From Gemmatimonadota bacterium (GTDB taxonomy: Bacteria; Gemmatimonadota; Gemmatimonadetes; Gemmatimonadales; GWC2-71-9), in contig JAJCZX010000004.1 of NCBI GenBank assembly GCA_029262195.1, positions 153,689 to 217,688 on the forward strand: a stretch of DNA of 64,000 nt, given 5' to 3'. Below the pieces are notes generated by a model. It was not told the DNA's origin. It made no database searches and saw nothing but the letters and a program-made list of their open reading frames with translations. Positions 40,725 to 50,649 of this stretch are shown here, piece by piece (positions within the stretch are counted from its first letter, which is position 1; the number at the start of each line of letters is the position of its first letter). Position numbers and translations under genes: made by a program.

Positions 40725-43387
40725 ACAATTCCCACTGGAGGTGTGGCCGCGGATGGCTGCGTCGCGTTTTGCTCGCTGTGCTTCCCCACGACGACTGGAG
40801 CCAGGAGTACATAACTGAGCTCGACTATGAGATAGCCAGGCGAGCCGAAGACGGTCACGGCTGGGAACTCACCTTCTGGTACCTGGGACAGCTACTCCGG
40901 TGGTCGGCGATCGGTTTCGTTTGGACCGTCCGAGCCCGAAACCGAAGCAATTTCAAAACGATTGGAAAACTGAATATGGGCTCAGGAATTTGGATGGACA
41001 CGCGGCAGGCCTGGCGTCGAGTGATTCGCGAGCCGTGGGCTGCAATCGTCGTCATCGTGACCATAGCCGTAGGGATTGGATCAGTCACAGCGATGTACGG
41101 ACTCGGAAAGCGCCTCTTCATCAGCGGTCCGCCCCACGTACAGGCTCCCGAGGAACTCCACCGAATCTACCTGTCTTTCGACGACGCAGGAGGCCACCGT
41201 TTCTCCCCCTGGATTCCAGCCCGAACCGCAACCGCAATCCGAGACGGTGTCGAATCCTTCTCGGCCGCATCGGTTTACCGTACCTTTGAAGACCTTGCGG
41301 ACTTCGGACAACGAGCCCGTCCCCTGACCGTTCACGCAGTCGACGAAAACTATTTCAACATGCTCGGCCCAGTACCCGTCGCGGGCCGTTTTCTGCAGCA
41401 GGGAGACGTAACGGGGGCACTGGTGCTCTCAAGCGTTGTCGCCACAGCCGAATTCGGGTCACCTGAAGCAGCCATTGGGGAGACGGTTCGCGTGGGAAAC
41501 TTCAGCGGAGCCGTGATTGGTGTTGCCCCAAACGGTTTCGCGGGTGTCGACCTGAACCGAGTCGACGCCTGGATTCCGATCGAAGAGCGGTCAATGCTCA
41601 ACCGGAATTGGTGGACGATAGCAAGGCTCGCTCCGGGTCAATCTGGCCAAACCTCAAAGGCCGAGGCTCAGGCCATACATCTGGAGGTCGATCCAGGCCG
41701 TTCGTTTCAATGGGCAAAGGAAGGGTTGATCGAAGTCTCCGCTGCGACTGCGGACCCGACGGGAGCACGGACCACAGAGTCCTCCATCGCGGGACTACTT
41801 CTGGCGGTTGTAGCTCTGGTGCTCGTGACGGCCTGGGCCAATGTGCTAAACCTGTTGTTCGCCCGGGTCACACGAAGGAAAAGCGAGATCATCGTCCGTT
41901 TGGCGTTGGGACTAGGGCGCTGGCGCCTTGCTCGTCTCCTCATGGCAGAGAGTATCATGATGAGCGCAGCCGGGGGGCTGTTGAGTTTGCCGGTCGCGTG
42001 GGGTGGGAGCCTGCTGGTACGGAGGGTCCTGCTACCCGATGTGGCGTGGGAGGGCGCCGCCCTTGAGTTGGATTTGATGATTGCAACCTTCGCTATCGTG
42101 TTGGTTACCGGCCTCCTCCTCGGACTCCTTCCGGCCCGCTATGCGAACAGGATGGATCTCTCGGGCGGTTTGTCCCAGACGCGCCATGGCGCTGGAGGCG
42201 GACGAATACGCCTGCAAACAATACTGGCCGGCACTCAGGTAACCCTGTCCGCCGCCCTTCTTCTCTGCGCGGGTTTGTTTGTAAAAAGCTTCTGGACCAT
42301 TCGGGTAACCAATCTGGGGGTCGACGCAGCGGAAGTCCTGGTCATCAACCTGCGCTCCCTCGACTTCTCTCTTGGGAGCGGCGGTGAAGAGGAAGAGGCA
42401 CTCTACCGGCGAGCCCTTCAAAGCCTCCGCCAACGGTCCGACGGGAGCCGCGCCGCGCTTTCGGTCGGACTTCCGTTCTTCTCTAATTTCGGAATGAGCG
42501 TCCACCTCGAAGGGACCGATTCCATCCCTGAACTCCCGGGTGGCGGGCCGTTCATAAGCGTGGTGTCGGACGGCTACTTCGAAGCCATCGGCACGGCGAT
42601 AGTACAAGGACGCGGAGTAACATCTCAGGACCTGGCAACCCAGGCCATGGTGGTCGTCGTAGGAGAAAGCACCGGTAGAGCCTTGTGGCCCAACGGAAAT
42701 CCGATCGGGCAATGTGTGCGAATCGGAGCGCAAGAGGACCCGTGCCGCACGGTCGTCGGAGTGGCCGAGGATGTCCACCGACAGGGGTACCGCGAGCCGC
42801 CGTCTTTGCAGTTTTATCTTCCTGTCGGCAGCAGCGCAAGCTTCAGCGGATCGACTCTGATCTTCAGACCAAGGGCTGGAGACCGAGGACTCGAATCGCG
42901 CCTGGCAACAGAGATATACCGGGCGGCGGCAGGAGTTGGTTTCGTGGAAATCCGCCGATTGGACACGCTCCTCGAAGGGGAGATCCGTCCGTGGAAACTT
43001 GGAGCGGTCATGCTCTCCGTGGCTGCAGCTCTCGCAATCGTTATGTCGATAACCGGCGTCTTCGGGGTGCTGACCTATCTGGTCTCCCAGCGCCGTCGCG
43101 AAATCGGCGTGCGCATGGCACTCGGCGCGACGCGTTTTTCTATCCGCCGCCTCGTATTGCGTACCGGGCTCATCGCTGGAACCATGGGCGTCGGCGTTGG
43201 TTTCCTGGGAGTGCTCGCAGCGTCGCGGTGGCTGGGCCCTCTGCTGTTCGAAACACAGGTGGCCGACCCGCTGGTCATGCTGCTCGTGGGAGGCGGCTTA
43301 CTCAGCGCTGCAGGAATCGCATGTCTTCTCCCTGCTGAACAGGCTGCACGGGTGGACCCGGTGACAACACTGCGATCGGAGGCCTGA
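40721..43387 (+). CDS. ADOP-type ABC transporter permease
   Basis: This encodes 888 residues. The N-terminus (CGRGWLRRVLLAVLPHDDWSQEYITELDYEIARR, FWYLGQLLRW) is a permease prefix domain of the second type. Two MacB_PCD/FtsX units follow: TRQAWRRVIREPWAAIVVIVTIAVGIGS with VTRRKSEIIVRLALGLGRWRLARLL, then VLVINLRSLDFSLGSG and SQRRREIGVRMALGATRFSIRRLVL near the end. As with the first pair there is no ATPase gene next to it. The start is GTG, sharing GTGA with the PadR stop. Function is unknown but the class is associated with export or envelope signalling. Confidence 0.87.
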   Translation: MNNSHWRCGRGWLRRVLLAVLPHDDWSQEYITELDYEIARRAEDGHGWELTFWYLGQLLRWSAIGFVWTVRARNRSNFKTIGKLNMGSGIWMDTRQAWRRVIREPWAAIVVIVTIAVGIGSVTAMYGLGKRLFISGPPHVQAPEELHRIYLSFDDAGGHRFSPWIPARTATAIRDGVESFSAASVYRTFEDLADFGQRARPLTVHAVDENYFNMLGPVPVAGRFLQQGDVTGALVLSSVVATAEFGSPEAAIGETVRVGNFSGAVIGVAPNGFAGVDLNRVDAWIPIEERSMLNRNWWTIARLAPGQSGQTSKAEAQAIHLEVDPGRSFQWAKEGLIEVSAATADPTGARTTESSIAGLLLAVVALVLVTAWANVLNLLFARVTRRKSEIIVRLALGLGRWRLARLLMAESIMMSAAGGLLSLPVAWGGSLLVRRVLLPDVAWEGAALELDLMIATFAIVLVTGLLLGLLPARYANRMDLSGGLSQTRHGAGGGRIRLQTILAGTQVTLSAALLLCAGLFVKSFWTIRVTNLGVDAAEVLVINLRSLDFSLGSGGEEEEALYRRALQSLRQRSDGSRAALSVGLPFFSNFGMSVHLEGTDSIPELPGGGPFISVVSDGYFEAIGTAIVQGRGVTSQDLATQAMVVVVGESTGRALWPNGNPIGQCVRIGAQEDPCRTVVGVAEDVHRQGYREPPSLQFYLPVGSSASFSGSTLIFRPRAGDRGLESRLATEIYRAAAGVGFVEIRRLDTLLEGEIRPWKLGAVMLSVAAALAIVMSITGVFGVLTYLVSQRRREIGVRMALGATRFSIRRLVLRTGLIAGTMGVGVGFLGVLAASRWLGPLLFETQVADPLVMLLVGGGLLSAAGIACLLPAEQAARVDPVTTLRSEA

Positions 43388-43554
43388 ACCAGATCCTTTT
43401 TTCAGGAACCACCAGCGAACGCTGCAACAGTTTGACTAAACCTCCAATCCTTCTGGAACCGCTTAGCCAAACGAAGGGTAGCACCTGAACTATTCGTGCG
43501 ACGAGCATCGTCGACTCACCCGCCAGTCTTTCAAACATTTGATCAGGATCTAAT

Positions 43555-44247
43555 TTGAACATTCGAATATCTGCCATGGCGACGGGGTTCATCCTGGTCT
43601 CCTGTTCGGCGGGGCCGCCGATCAGCCTAACGGACCCTGGCACGGGTGCACCGGCTGAAGACGACAATAGACCCAAGGTTGACACGACCGGCGCCGAGGC
43701 TCCCCCTCCCCCTCCACCAGTTACCGCTTGCGGCGTTTTCGGAAACTGGCAGGCATCAGACTACCTTTTGCCGTATCCAGCCGGGACATCATACGTAGTC
43801 AACCAGGCGAATTGTTCGGGGTTTGGGCACAGCGGCTTTTGGAAAAATGGCTACGATTTCATCATGAATATCGGCACAGTCGTGACAGCGAGCAGGGGAG
43901 GCACTGTTGGGTGGGCCAACGACGGATGCTCGGACGGGAGGAGGGATTGTACAAATCTGATCACCATTATTCATTCCGACTCCACAGTGGCGCTCTACTC
44001 GCACCTGACCCGTGGCGGTGTGCTTGTCACCCCGGGGTCTATCGTAGTTGCTGGCGACACAATCGGATTGTCGGGTGACACCGGTAATACCGGGGGGCTC
44101 CCTCATCTGCATTTTTCTCTCCACCCGTGTAACGAACTGCCAGGCCTCCCCAACGCCGGGAGTTGCCCTACACGACCGGTGAATTTCCGGAATACAAAGG
44201 CCAACCCCAACGGGTTGATCGCGAGGGAATCCTATTTGGCCGAATGA
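43555..44247 (+). CDS. M23-family peptidase, lipoprotein
   Basis: This encodes 230 residues with a TTG start preceded by AGGA at good distance. The lipobox is LVSCSA. A proline-rich linker (EAPPPPPPVTACG) leads to an M23-type domain: GHSGFWKNGYDFIMNIGTVVTASRGGTVGW, SHLTRGGVLV, GLSGDTGNTGGLPHLHFSL with the HxH. The region preceding the first metal ligand is atypical in spacing (H-x8-D rather than H-x3-D), a feature of a sub-branch of M23 proteins, so peptidoglycan hydrolysis is likely but not certain. Confidence 0.8.
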   Translation: MNIRISAMATGFILVSCSAGPPISLTDPGTGAPAEDDNRPKVDTTGAEAPPPPPPVTACGVFGNWQASDYLLPYPAGTSYVVNQANCSGFGHSGFWKNGYDFIMNIGTVVTASRGGTVGWANDGCSDGRRDCTNLITIIHSDSTVALYSHLTRGGVLVTPGSIVVAGDTIGLSGDTGNTGGLPHLHFSLHPCNELPGLPNAGSCPTRPVNFRNTKANPNGLIARESYLAE

Positions 44248-44310
44248 ACTCTGAGTCTTGATTTTTCACCGTGACTCATCTCAATCGTCCCTCGGGGGAA
44301 TTACTGCTCC

Positions 44311-44480
44311 CACTCTAGATCCACCACCCAGATGTCGCTTTCGAGTTGGGCTATCGTGAAATAACAATTCGCTCCGTCGTTTGCGAAAATATTCCAAGTC
44401 ATGTTGGCGTCTTTGGCCTCATCATCGAACCAGACCAACGGTTCGACCGCGCGAGCAAAGGGTTTCGTCAAGTGAGAGAT
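44311..44480 (-). pseudogene. 3'-end remnant of a PD40/TolB-type gene
   Basis: Reading leftward, the frame VWFDDEAKDANMTWNIFANDG, then CYFTIAQLESDIWVVDLEWEQ and stop is the last blade and tail of a PD40 protein (compare FYFTIxxxESDIWVMDLE). An in-frame TGA upstream (near 44474) ends the match, so only about 55 codons are left. The rest of the 330-bp gap to the kinase gene holds nothing else recognisable. Confidence 0.6.
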
Positions 44481-44580
44481 GGGTCGTTTCGATTGGTAAT
44501 CGTTGATCGTCGGGGTTTTAGAGAATGATCGGTACGAAACTTCCCTGAGCTATCGGTAAGGGAGAAGCACTCTGGTTATT

Positions 44581-47487
44581 TTACCGAGCACCGTCACCTC
44601 CCAACCGAACCAAAGCGTCCCGTGCCTCGTCCCGCCAGTCCGACAGTTCAGGGTCCGCATATTGCCACCACGTCACAAATCGGTTGTAATGGGTGATGGC
44701 TTCGTCCGGTCGACCGAGAGCCTCCTGAATCCTGCCCAGAAATAATTCCGCGAGACTTGTGTAAAAATAGTCATAGGGTTGGAAACTGGCGAAGTACCGT
44801 TTCGCGTCTTCGAACCGGCCAGCATCAACGAGGATGCTACCCACCATATAACGAAGCCACTGTTGAGGCTGTTCTCGACTAAAGCTTGCAGGAACGAGCC
44901 GACCAAGCGCCTCCTCAAATGCGGCCAGACTGTCAACACCTCCACGTACCATGGCCATGTACTCCAGCAACGCGTCGCCAAACGCTTCGGCGTATTTCCT
45001 GTTCTCCAGATCGCTTTCGCCGAGCTGGAGGGCCAGGCTGTCGAGCGACCGCCCAATCTGTTCGGCGTTTTCCCACCTTCCGTCTTCGACAGCAAGCGCC
45101 CCCACCCAGAAAAGATCCGTTGCGGCACCATTGGCCGTGAGTTTCACAGCGGCTCTGTTAGCCCGAATTGAGTCGGGGAACCCCGAGAGATGAAGCATTA
45201 TTTGCCAGCGGGCAGCGTGGCTGCCGGTTGTAGGCACTCTTTCGACCCGGTCTAAATCTCGGCGAGCGGCAGCTATTTGACCTCGCGGGACATGAACCTG
45301 CAACAAACGCCACAACGCCACTGTACGTTCAAGGCTGTCGAGCGATGAATCCATGACCTCCCGATACTTTTCGGCCAATTTATCCAACGCCCGTGGGGGA
45401 GCCGCCATCGCACTTTGAACGCAACTTAATACTATCCCGGACGGAATCGAATCGAGCATGGAGATTGCTCGATCACGAGCGTTTTCACTTCCCCATACCA
45501 GGTCGTAGGACGTTTGGAACTTACATTCGGTAGAGGAACCGAAACCCGATGAATCCCACACTGCTACCAGTTCGGCTGCCCTGGTACTATCCAGTTGAGC
45601 AAAGGAGTTTTCGACGAGATGCAGGTACGGTTCCGCGAAATTTGGGTTCAGTGCGACCGCAGTTTCCATTGCCGCAACGAATACCCGCGTGGGAGTTAAC
45701 TTTCTTCCACCAAAGTGGAAATACGTGTCGCCCAGGCCCGCCCACCCCTCGGCGTGGTCGGGATAGCGAGCGGTGAAGTCCTCCAAGATGGCGGTATTCC
45801 CACCGCTGCTAAGTCGGCCCCGCAGCAGCATGGCGTCTCGTTCTGGCAATCGGTCGGCAAGCTGTGCCGCCCGTTCGGCCCATTCCTCGCTTAGTTCGTG
45901 TTGTCCAGTGCCCCAGCTGTACGCTAGAGACAACCGGTACGCTGCCCTTGCAAACGTGGTATCGAGTTCGAAAGCCGTTTCGAAATGTTGCGCTGCGGCA
46001 CTCCAGCGAGCCAACCTGTATTCACTTTCACCCGCGAGGTATGCCTTTAAAGCGTCAAGCGAGGAGGTCATGACTCGTCCCCGACCGACGGATTGCTGCG
46101 CTCCGGTCGGTAGTAGATTCCGGCCCAAAAGGCCCATAGTAAGGTCGTCGACAAGGGTGTATACGCTGTCGATCAGTCCCTCCACCTGGTGGGATCCACG
46201 CCGTTCTCCTCCGTCCGCGCCGCGCACTTCGGCGACAAGTCTGACTTCTCCACCAGACCGTATTACACTGCCGGTAACTACATACCGAGCTCCGACGCTC
46301 CGGGCCACCTCCAGCGCGAGGTGGGGCTCAATTTCATCGGTCTCACCGCCATTGGCCTTGCGCAATGCAATCATCACTGTGGTCGGCGGAATCTTGCGAA
46401 GCCCATCCACGCCATCGAGGTTGTCAGAAAGCAGGTCCACCATTCCTTCGCCCAAATATTCTAGATCGGTCTCCACCGTTCGAAACGGAAGGACTGCAAC
46501 GCCAGGGTCTGCAGCTAATAAGGACGCGGGCTCATTTTCATTCTCGAAGGGCATCAACTGCCATCCGGCCCATGCGACTCCTAGTATAGCCGCCACGATC
46601 GCCCACCGTTTCCAACGGAAAGGGGCACCTTCCGACCTCGTTGGAAAATGTTCGTCGCTGCCTATCACCGCGCTTCTGAATTGCTCGGCGGTGGCGAAGC
46701 GGTCAGCCGGTACCTTCGCCAGTGAACGCAGTACAGCATTGTTCACGCCTTCGGGCACCGTGTCGCGCACGATCCGGAGCGACGAAACGGGTTCGGTCAG
46801 GCGTTTGGCAATGATCGCCTGCGCCGTAGGTCCGGTATGTGGGGGTTCCCCCGCGAGCATCTCGTGAAGCACACAACCGAGGCTGTAAACGTCACTGCGT
46901 CCGTCCAGGTTCTTGTCGCCGCTAGCCTGTTCGGGACTCATGTACGTTGGGGTCCCGATCGCCAACCCGGTTTCTGTAAGTGATTCGGATTCCGCCGCCG
47001 TAATTGCTCGAGCGATACCAAAATCGGCAACGAGTGCGTGGCCGCTGCCTAACATGATATTCCCGGGCTTGATGTCACGATGCACAACGCCACGGCTGTG
47101 AGCATAACCCAGGGCATCCGCAACCTCGCCAGCTATTTGCTGCGCATCTTCGACGGGTAGTTGCTTCTCGCGGTCGAGCCGATCACGGAGAGATTCGCCC
47201 TCGACAAAAGGCATCGTATAGTATAGGAAGCCCTCGCTGTTACCGGATTCATAGAGCGGGAGAATATGCGGATGATGGAGGTTGGCGGCGATTTCTATTT
47301 CGCGAAGAAAACGCTCCGCGCCGAGTGCCTCCGCCAGATCCGGCCTTAAGACTTTTACAGCGACCTCGCGGTTGTGTTTCACATCGCGGGCCAGATACAC
47401 CGTTGCCATGCCGCCGTGACCGAGTTCCTTCTCGATTTCGTAGCGGCCCTCCAATGCTGCCTTCAGGTCTTCCAGGCGGTTGGACAT
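44581..47487 (-). CDS. Ser/Thr protein kinase with FlgO-like and TPR domains
   Basis: This encodes about 968 residues. The kinase (roughly 15-280) has YEIEKELGHGGMATVYLARDV, KVLRPDLAEALGAERFLREI, HRDIKPGNIMLGSG, DFGIARAI, GTPTYMSPEQASGDKNLDGRSDVYSLGCVL. One transmembrane helix (WAIVAAILGVAWAGWQLMPF) separates it from a FlgO-like domain (VAVLPFRTVETDLEYLGEGMVDLLSDNLDGV, YVVTGSVIRSGGEVRLVAEV) and many TPR-like repeats to the end. It is probably a signal-transducing membrane kinase with an outward sensor. The ATG chosen gives the usual MSNRLEDLKAALEGRYE start; another ATG lies four codons upstream. Confidence 0.9.
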   Translation of the reverse strand: MSNRLEDLKAALEGRYEIEKELGHGGMATVYLARDVKHNREVAVKVLRPDLAEALGAERFLREIEIAANLHHPHILPLYESGNSEGFLYYTMPFVEGESLRDRLDREKQLPVEDAQQIAGEVADALGYAHSRGVVHRDIKPGNIMLGSGHALVADFGIARAITAAESESLTETGLAIGTPTYMSPEQASGDKNLDGRSDVYSLGCVLHEMLAGEPPHTGPTAQAIIAKRLTEPVSSLRIVRDTVPEGVNNAVLRSLAKVPADRFATAEQFRSAVIGSDEHFPTRSEGAPFRWKRWAIVAAILGVAWAGWQLMPFENENEPASLLAADPGVAVLPFRTVETDLEYLGEGMVDLLSDNLDGVDGLRKIPPTTVMIALRKANGGETDEIEPHLALEVARSVGARYVVTGSVIRSGGEVRLVAEVRGADGGERRGSHQVEGLIDSVYTLVDDLTMGLLGRNLLPTGAQQSVGRGRVMTSSLDALKAYLAGESEYRLARWSAAAQHFETAFELDTTFARAAYRLSLAYSWGTGQHELSEEWAERAAQLADRLPERDAMLLRGRLSSGGNTAILEDFTARYPDHAEGWAGLGDTYFHFGGRKLTPTRVFVAAMETAVALNPNFAEPYLHLVENSFAQLDSTRAAELVAVWDSSGFGSSTECKFQTSYDLVWGSENARDRAISMLDSIPSGIVLSCVQSAMAAPPRALDKLAEKYREVMDSSLDSLERTVALWRLLQVHVPRGQIAAARRDLDRVERVPTTGSHAARWQIMLHLSGFPDSIRANRAAVKLTANGAATDLFWVGALAVEDGRWENAEQIGRSLDSLALQLGESDLENRKYAEAFGDALLEYMAMVRGGVDSLAAFEEALGRLVPASFSREQPQQWLRYMVGSILVDAGRFEDAKRYFASFQPYDYFYTSLAELFLGRIQEALGRPDEAITHYNRFVTWWQYADPELSDWRDEARDALVRLGGDGAR

Positions 47488-47743
47488 GAATACAAACATG
47501 CCTTCCCGGAGCCGAGAAGACCAGAGTTAAGTGGGGTGCTACAAAAGGATGCGGCCCCCCCAGGTGCCAGATGACGACTACGAAGATTTTGTCGCTTTCG
47601 ATCAATCACCGGGGACATGTTGTTCGACCGTGGTTTCGCTACCTCTGTCAGGGTTGACACGCGAGTCATTGTTAAGCTTAAGCTGACGACCCGGCAGGGA
47701 TTTGCCCTGCGCAAGGTGTGGCACCGGCACTCTTGACTTGAGT

Positions 47744-48388
47744 CTATTGAATCCCAAAACAGTAAAAAAGCCCATTGCCTCCGGTCCCTTCTAGATTGGA
47801 CTGGCTGCAGCCACGCGATCCGTGAGCGGAGTTCCAGGAAGTGGGATTGGGGCCCCCACCTGTGCGATCATGGTGTCCTACCGCCACGCTCCCCGCACCG
47901 TTGCTGCTCCAATTGTCGCAATTGTCATATCCGTCGCCAGTAAAGGCCGAGCCGTCGAGGTTAGAACCGGTGATGATGTCGTGCATGTTCGGCTGGTCAC
48001 CACGTCCATTCACAGTTTCGCCCGACTCGGTTAGAGATGTTTCTTTGCCAAGGTTGTTGTCTTCACTGTGCAGTTGAGACAAGTTTGCGGCGACCATCAC
48101 CCCGGCGGCGTTATACCACGGCCCGCTTCCTATTCTATCCCGTGCATTAACATCTGGTTGCCCGTTGTCGTCGATCGTGCTGAGATAGGCGCGCCATTCA
48201 ATATCACCAGAACCAACCGACTCGGCGAGCAACGAACAATGTGCGTCGGCACCTGCGAGGCCCCCGAGGTTGGCCCCATCACCCGGACCAGCGCTGGTTA
48301 TAAAGAAACTCATCAAATTTTCCTGCGCATGTACTGACCCGGGCGCGGCAATCGCGGCGCCAAACAACAACGGTAGGATCTTTTTCAT
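47744..48388 (-). CDS. Secreted lectin-like protein
   Basis: This encodes 214 residues with a signal peptide (LPLLFGAAIAAPGSVHA). The mature part FFITSAGPGDGANLGGLAGADAHCSLLAESVG, EWRAYLSTID, RDRIGSGPWYNAAGVMVAANLSQLH, MHDIITGSNLDG and CDNWSSNGAGSVAVGHHDR to C-x-SQSNL and YCFG is a C-type-lectin-like/endostatin-like domain with paired cysteines. Such proteins bind polymer or carbohydrate outside the cell. It lies alone between the kinase gene and a serine hydrolase gene, on the same strand as both. Confidence 0.78.
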   Translation of the reverse strand: MKKILPLLFGAAIAAPGSVHAQENLMSFFITSAGPGDGANLGGLAGADAHCSLLAESVGSGDIEWRAYLSTIDDNGQPDVNARDRIGSGPWYNAAGVMVAANLSQLHSEDNNLGKETSLTESGETVNGRGDQPNMHDIITGSNLDGSAFTGDGYDNCDNWSSNGAGSVAVGHHDRTGGGPNPTSWNSAHGSRGCSQSNLEGTGGNGLFYCFGIQ

Positions 48389-48522
48389 CTACTAATGCCT
48401 CTTAGGTCGTGGTGTGTGTGGGCTGATGGATAAATTTCAACCAAATTTATGATCTCTTTTCACAAACCGCCATGCCGCGACACGAACCGATCGACGCAAT
48501 GCCGGGTGTACCTCCCCCATCT

Positions 48523-50520
48523 TCAATCCTGCTTGACAAAGACCAGGTTCCGCACCCTGCCATTCGACACCTTCATCGCGACCACTCTATCCAAATCATC
48601 TCGTACAAACTCCACGCTGCCGAAAAACCATATGTTCCCGGCGAAACTACCGTCGGGGACCGGATTGAGGACGATGTCATCGTGTCTTTGATGTTGGGCT
48701 ACCAGTGCGGATTCCCGCACGCTCAGCGTATACGTTGTTTCCAACTCATTGCTGTAGTAGCTACCGACAAATGAATTGAGATCGGCGGGAGACGGACGCC
48801 AGGGTATGATTCTCGTACCAACCCGGTCGCCTCCCTGGTGGAGCGTCACTCGATTGACGCTTCCATCCGACTCTCTGTGGAAAGTCAGCCGGGCATTTAC
48901 CTCGGTCAAGAAAAACGTGGAGTCAGAAGAGGGATATATTTCAATTTCCCGTTGACCTGTGGCCCGGGTAAAGAACCGCCCCTCATCCCTCCTGAAGGTG
49001 AGTACAAAACCGGGCACCAGTTCATAATCACCGGAGTAGGCATCGAATACCGCTGGATCTATTTCCGCCACCCCAGCTACGGACTCACCGCCGTCCTCCT
49101 CCTCGGCTGGGGTTACCACGAATTGTCCATTCAGATAGATGTCGGCAATTTCCATCGCTCTCCCGCCAGCATCGAAATCCCCTGCATTGGCCAATACTAT
49201 CACCGCGAATTCCTGGTCCGGAAAACGCCCAACGTAACTTCGGAATCCTGCGTCAGCCCCACCGTGCCCGACGCGGCGCAGTCCTCGATACTCGCCCACG
49301 CCAAGTCCGAAAGCGTATCCGAGCGTATCACCATTGTTCAAAACACCCCGTTGGTGCACCTGCCGTAGAACATCTGCGCTCCCAACAACCCCGGAATCAA
49401 GATTTCGCTCCCACCTCGCCAGATCCTCCGCCGTAGTGAACAGGCTTGTGGCTCCTACGTTTGCGAAACTCAACACGGCCTTCGAAAATCCCCCTCTACG
49501 GCGAGAACGGGAGTAGGAATAAGCTCGGTTGGGCACAATCATCTGGTGGTCATCGTGGAAGTGCGTGTTTTCCATTCCCAACGGTTCGAAGATATTTTCA
49601 GCCGTCCATTCGGCGAAAGACTGATCGGTAACCCTCGCCACGATCTCGGCAAGAAGAGTGAACCCCGAGTTGCTGTAGAGATATTCTGCGCCCGGCTCAA
49701 AGTTGAGCTCCCGTTGCCTCGAAAGGAGCCTCATTATTTGATCCTTCGTGATAACATCGTCCAAACGCCAACCCGCCATGCCCAGCAAAGCCCATTGGTC
49801 ACGAAGGCCACTGGTGTGGTGAATAAGATGCCTGACCGTGATAGTATCTCCGAAGTCAGCCAGTTCAGGGAAGAACCTCCGGATATCATCGTCGAGAGAA
49901 ATCACTCCCTCTTCAGCAAGCATCGCGACAGCGAAGGCGGTGAACTGCTTGGAGACCGACGCCACATGAAAAATTGTTGACGGAGTAATTGGAATCTCGT
50001 ATTCCAATTGGGCGCTTCCATATCCTCTCGAAAAAACGATCTCGCCTGATTGCATGACAACCACCGCAGCTCCGGGACGGTCGTCACCATCGTAGGGGGC
50101 CATGATTTGATCGACCCGCTCCTCAGGAGTAGACGCCACCGGTTCGACCCGCCGGACACTCATCGCATAGCGCCCTTCCCCCTGTTCAAACGGTGTTACC
50201 TCAATCCGATAAGTGCCGCCAACCTCGCTGGTAAACTGAAACGGCTCTGGAGCGCGGGACGGACCGTCGAAGGTTCCCACGGATTTTCCACTGGGATCGT
50301 AGACGTTTATCACCACATCTACCGTTAGCTGCTCGACCTCGCCGTAGACAAAATCGCTAGCACCCAAAACGAGCTCGAAGATATGTCGGTCGCCGGTCGA
50401 CAACTCCCGTTCAAAGGAGACCCCTGGAGCAAGCGTACCTTCGACTTGCTGAGCCGAAAGGGTGGTAGCAAGCCCGACGGTAAGCACAGCAACCAGGCCT
50501 AGTTCAATTCGTATACCCAT
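48523..50520 (-). CDS. Serine hydrolase (class C beta-lactamase/D-aminopeptidase-like) with N-terminal PPC-like domain
   Basis: This encodes about 665 residues. A signal peptide is followed by a pre-peptidase-like beta domain (VEGTLAPGVSFERELSTGDRHIFEL... GGTYRIEVTPFEQGEGRYAMSV). The hydrolase has SxxK in HVASVSKQF (S188, K191), the YxN motif in YLYSNSGFT and HGG in VGHGGADAGF. The C-terminal 180 residues form a further beta domain (FDAYSGDYELVPGFVLTFRR). It is probably a periplasmic D-amino-acid peptidase or esterase rather than an antibiotic-resistance enzyme. The ATG five codons into the frame gives the better signal peptide. Confidence 0.87.
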   Translation of the reverse strand: MGIRIELGLVAVLTVGLATTLSAQQVEGTLAPGVSFERELSTGDRHIFELVLGASDFVYGEVEQLTVDVVINVYDPSGKSVGTFDGPSRAPEPFQFTSEVGGTYRIEVTPFEQGEGRYAMSVRRVEPVASTPEERVDQIMAPYDGDDRPGAAVVVMQSGEIVFSRGYGSAQLEYEIPITPSTIFHVASVSKQFTAFAVAMLAEEGVISLDDDIRRFFPELADFGDTITVRHLIHHTSGLRDQWALLGMAGWRLDDVITKDQIMRLLSRQRELNFEPGAEYLYSNSGFTLLAEIVARVTDQSFAEWTAENIFEPLGMENTHFHDDHQMIVPNRAYSYSRSRRRGGFSKAVLSFANVGATSLFTTAEDLARWERNLDSGVVGSADVLRQVHQRGVLNNGDTLGYAFGLGVGEYRGLRRVGHGGADAGFRSYVGRFPDQEFAVIVLANAGDFDAGGRAMEIADIYLNGQFVVTPAEEEDGGESVAGVAEIDPAVFDAYSGDYELVPGFVLTFRRDEGRFFTRATGQREIEIYPSSDSTFFLTEVNARLTFHRESDGSVNRVTLHQGGDRVGTRIIPWRPSPADLNSFVGSYYSNELETTYTLSVRESALVAQHQRHDDIVLNPVPDGSFAGNIWFFGSVEFVRDDLDRVVAMKVSNGRVRNLVFVKQD

Positions 50521-50649
50521 TTTCCAATCATCCATGTAGACGGTTCACCAAAGCATGCAGACAGGCTATCATTGCCACGCGTTGTTCGGAGGAACGGGGA
50601 GCTTCATCTTTCGTCCCGAATGAAAGAATGGCTTTGGCACTCGTAGATC

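Noticed and set aside
45773..46867. 364-codon plus-strand frame opposite the kinase gene
   Set aside because: It is serine/arginine-rich and antisense to the well-supported kinase-FlgO region; typical shadow in GC-rich DNA.
48523..50520. Serine hydrolase considered as an antibiotic-resistance beta-lactamase
   Set aside because: The SxxK/YxN fold is shared with esterases and D-peptidases; the PPC-like and C-terminal extra domains argue against a dedicated beta-lactamase.
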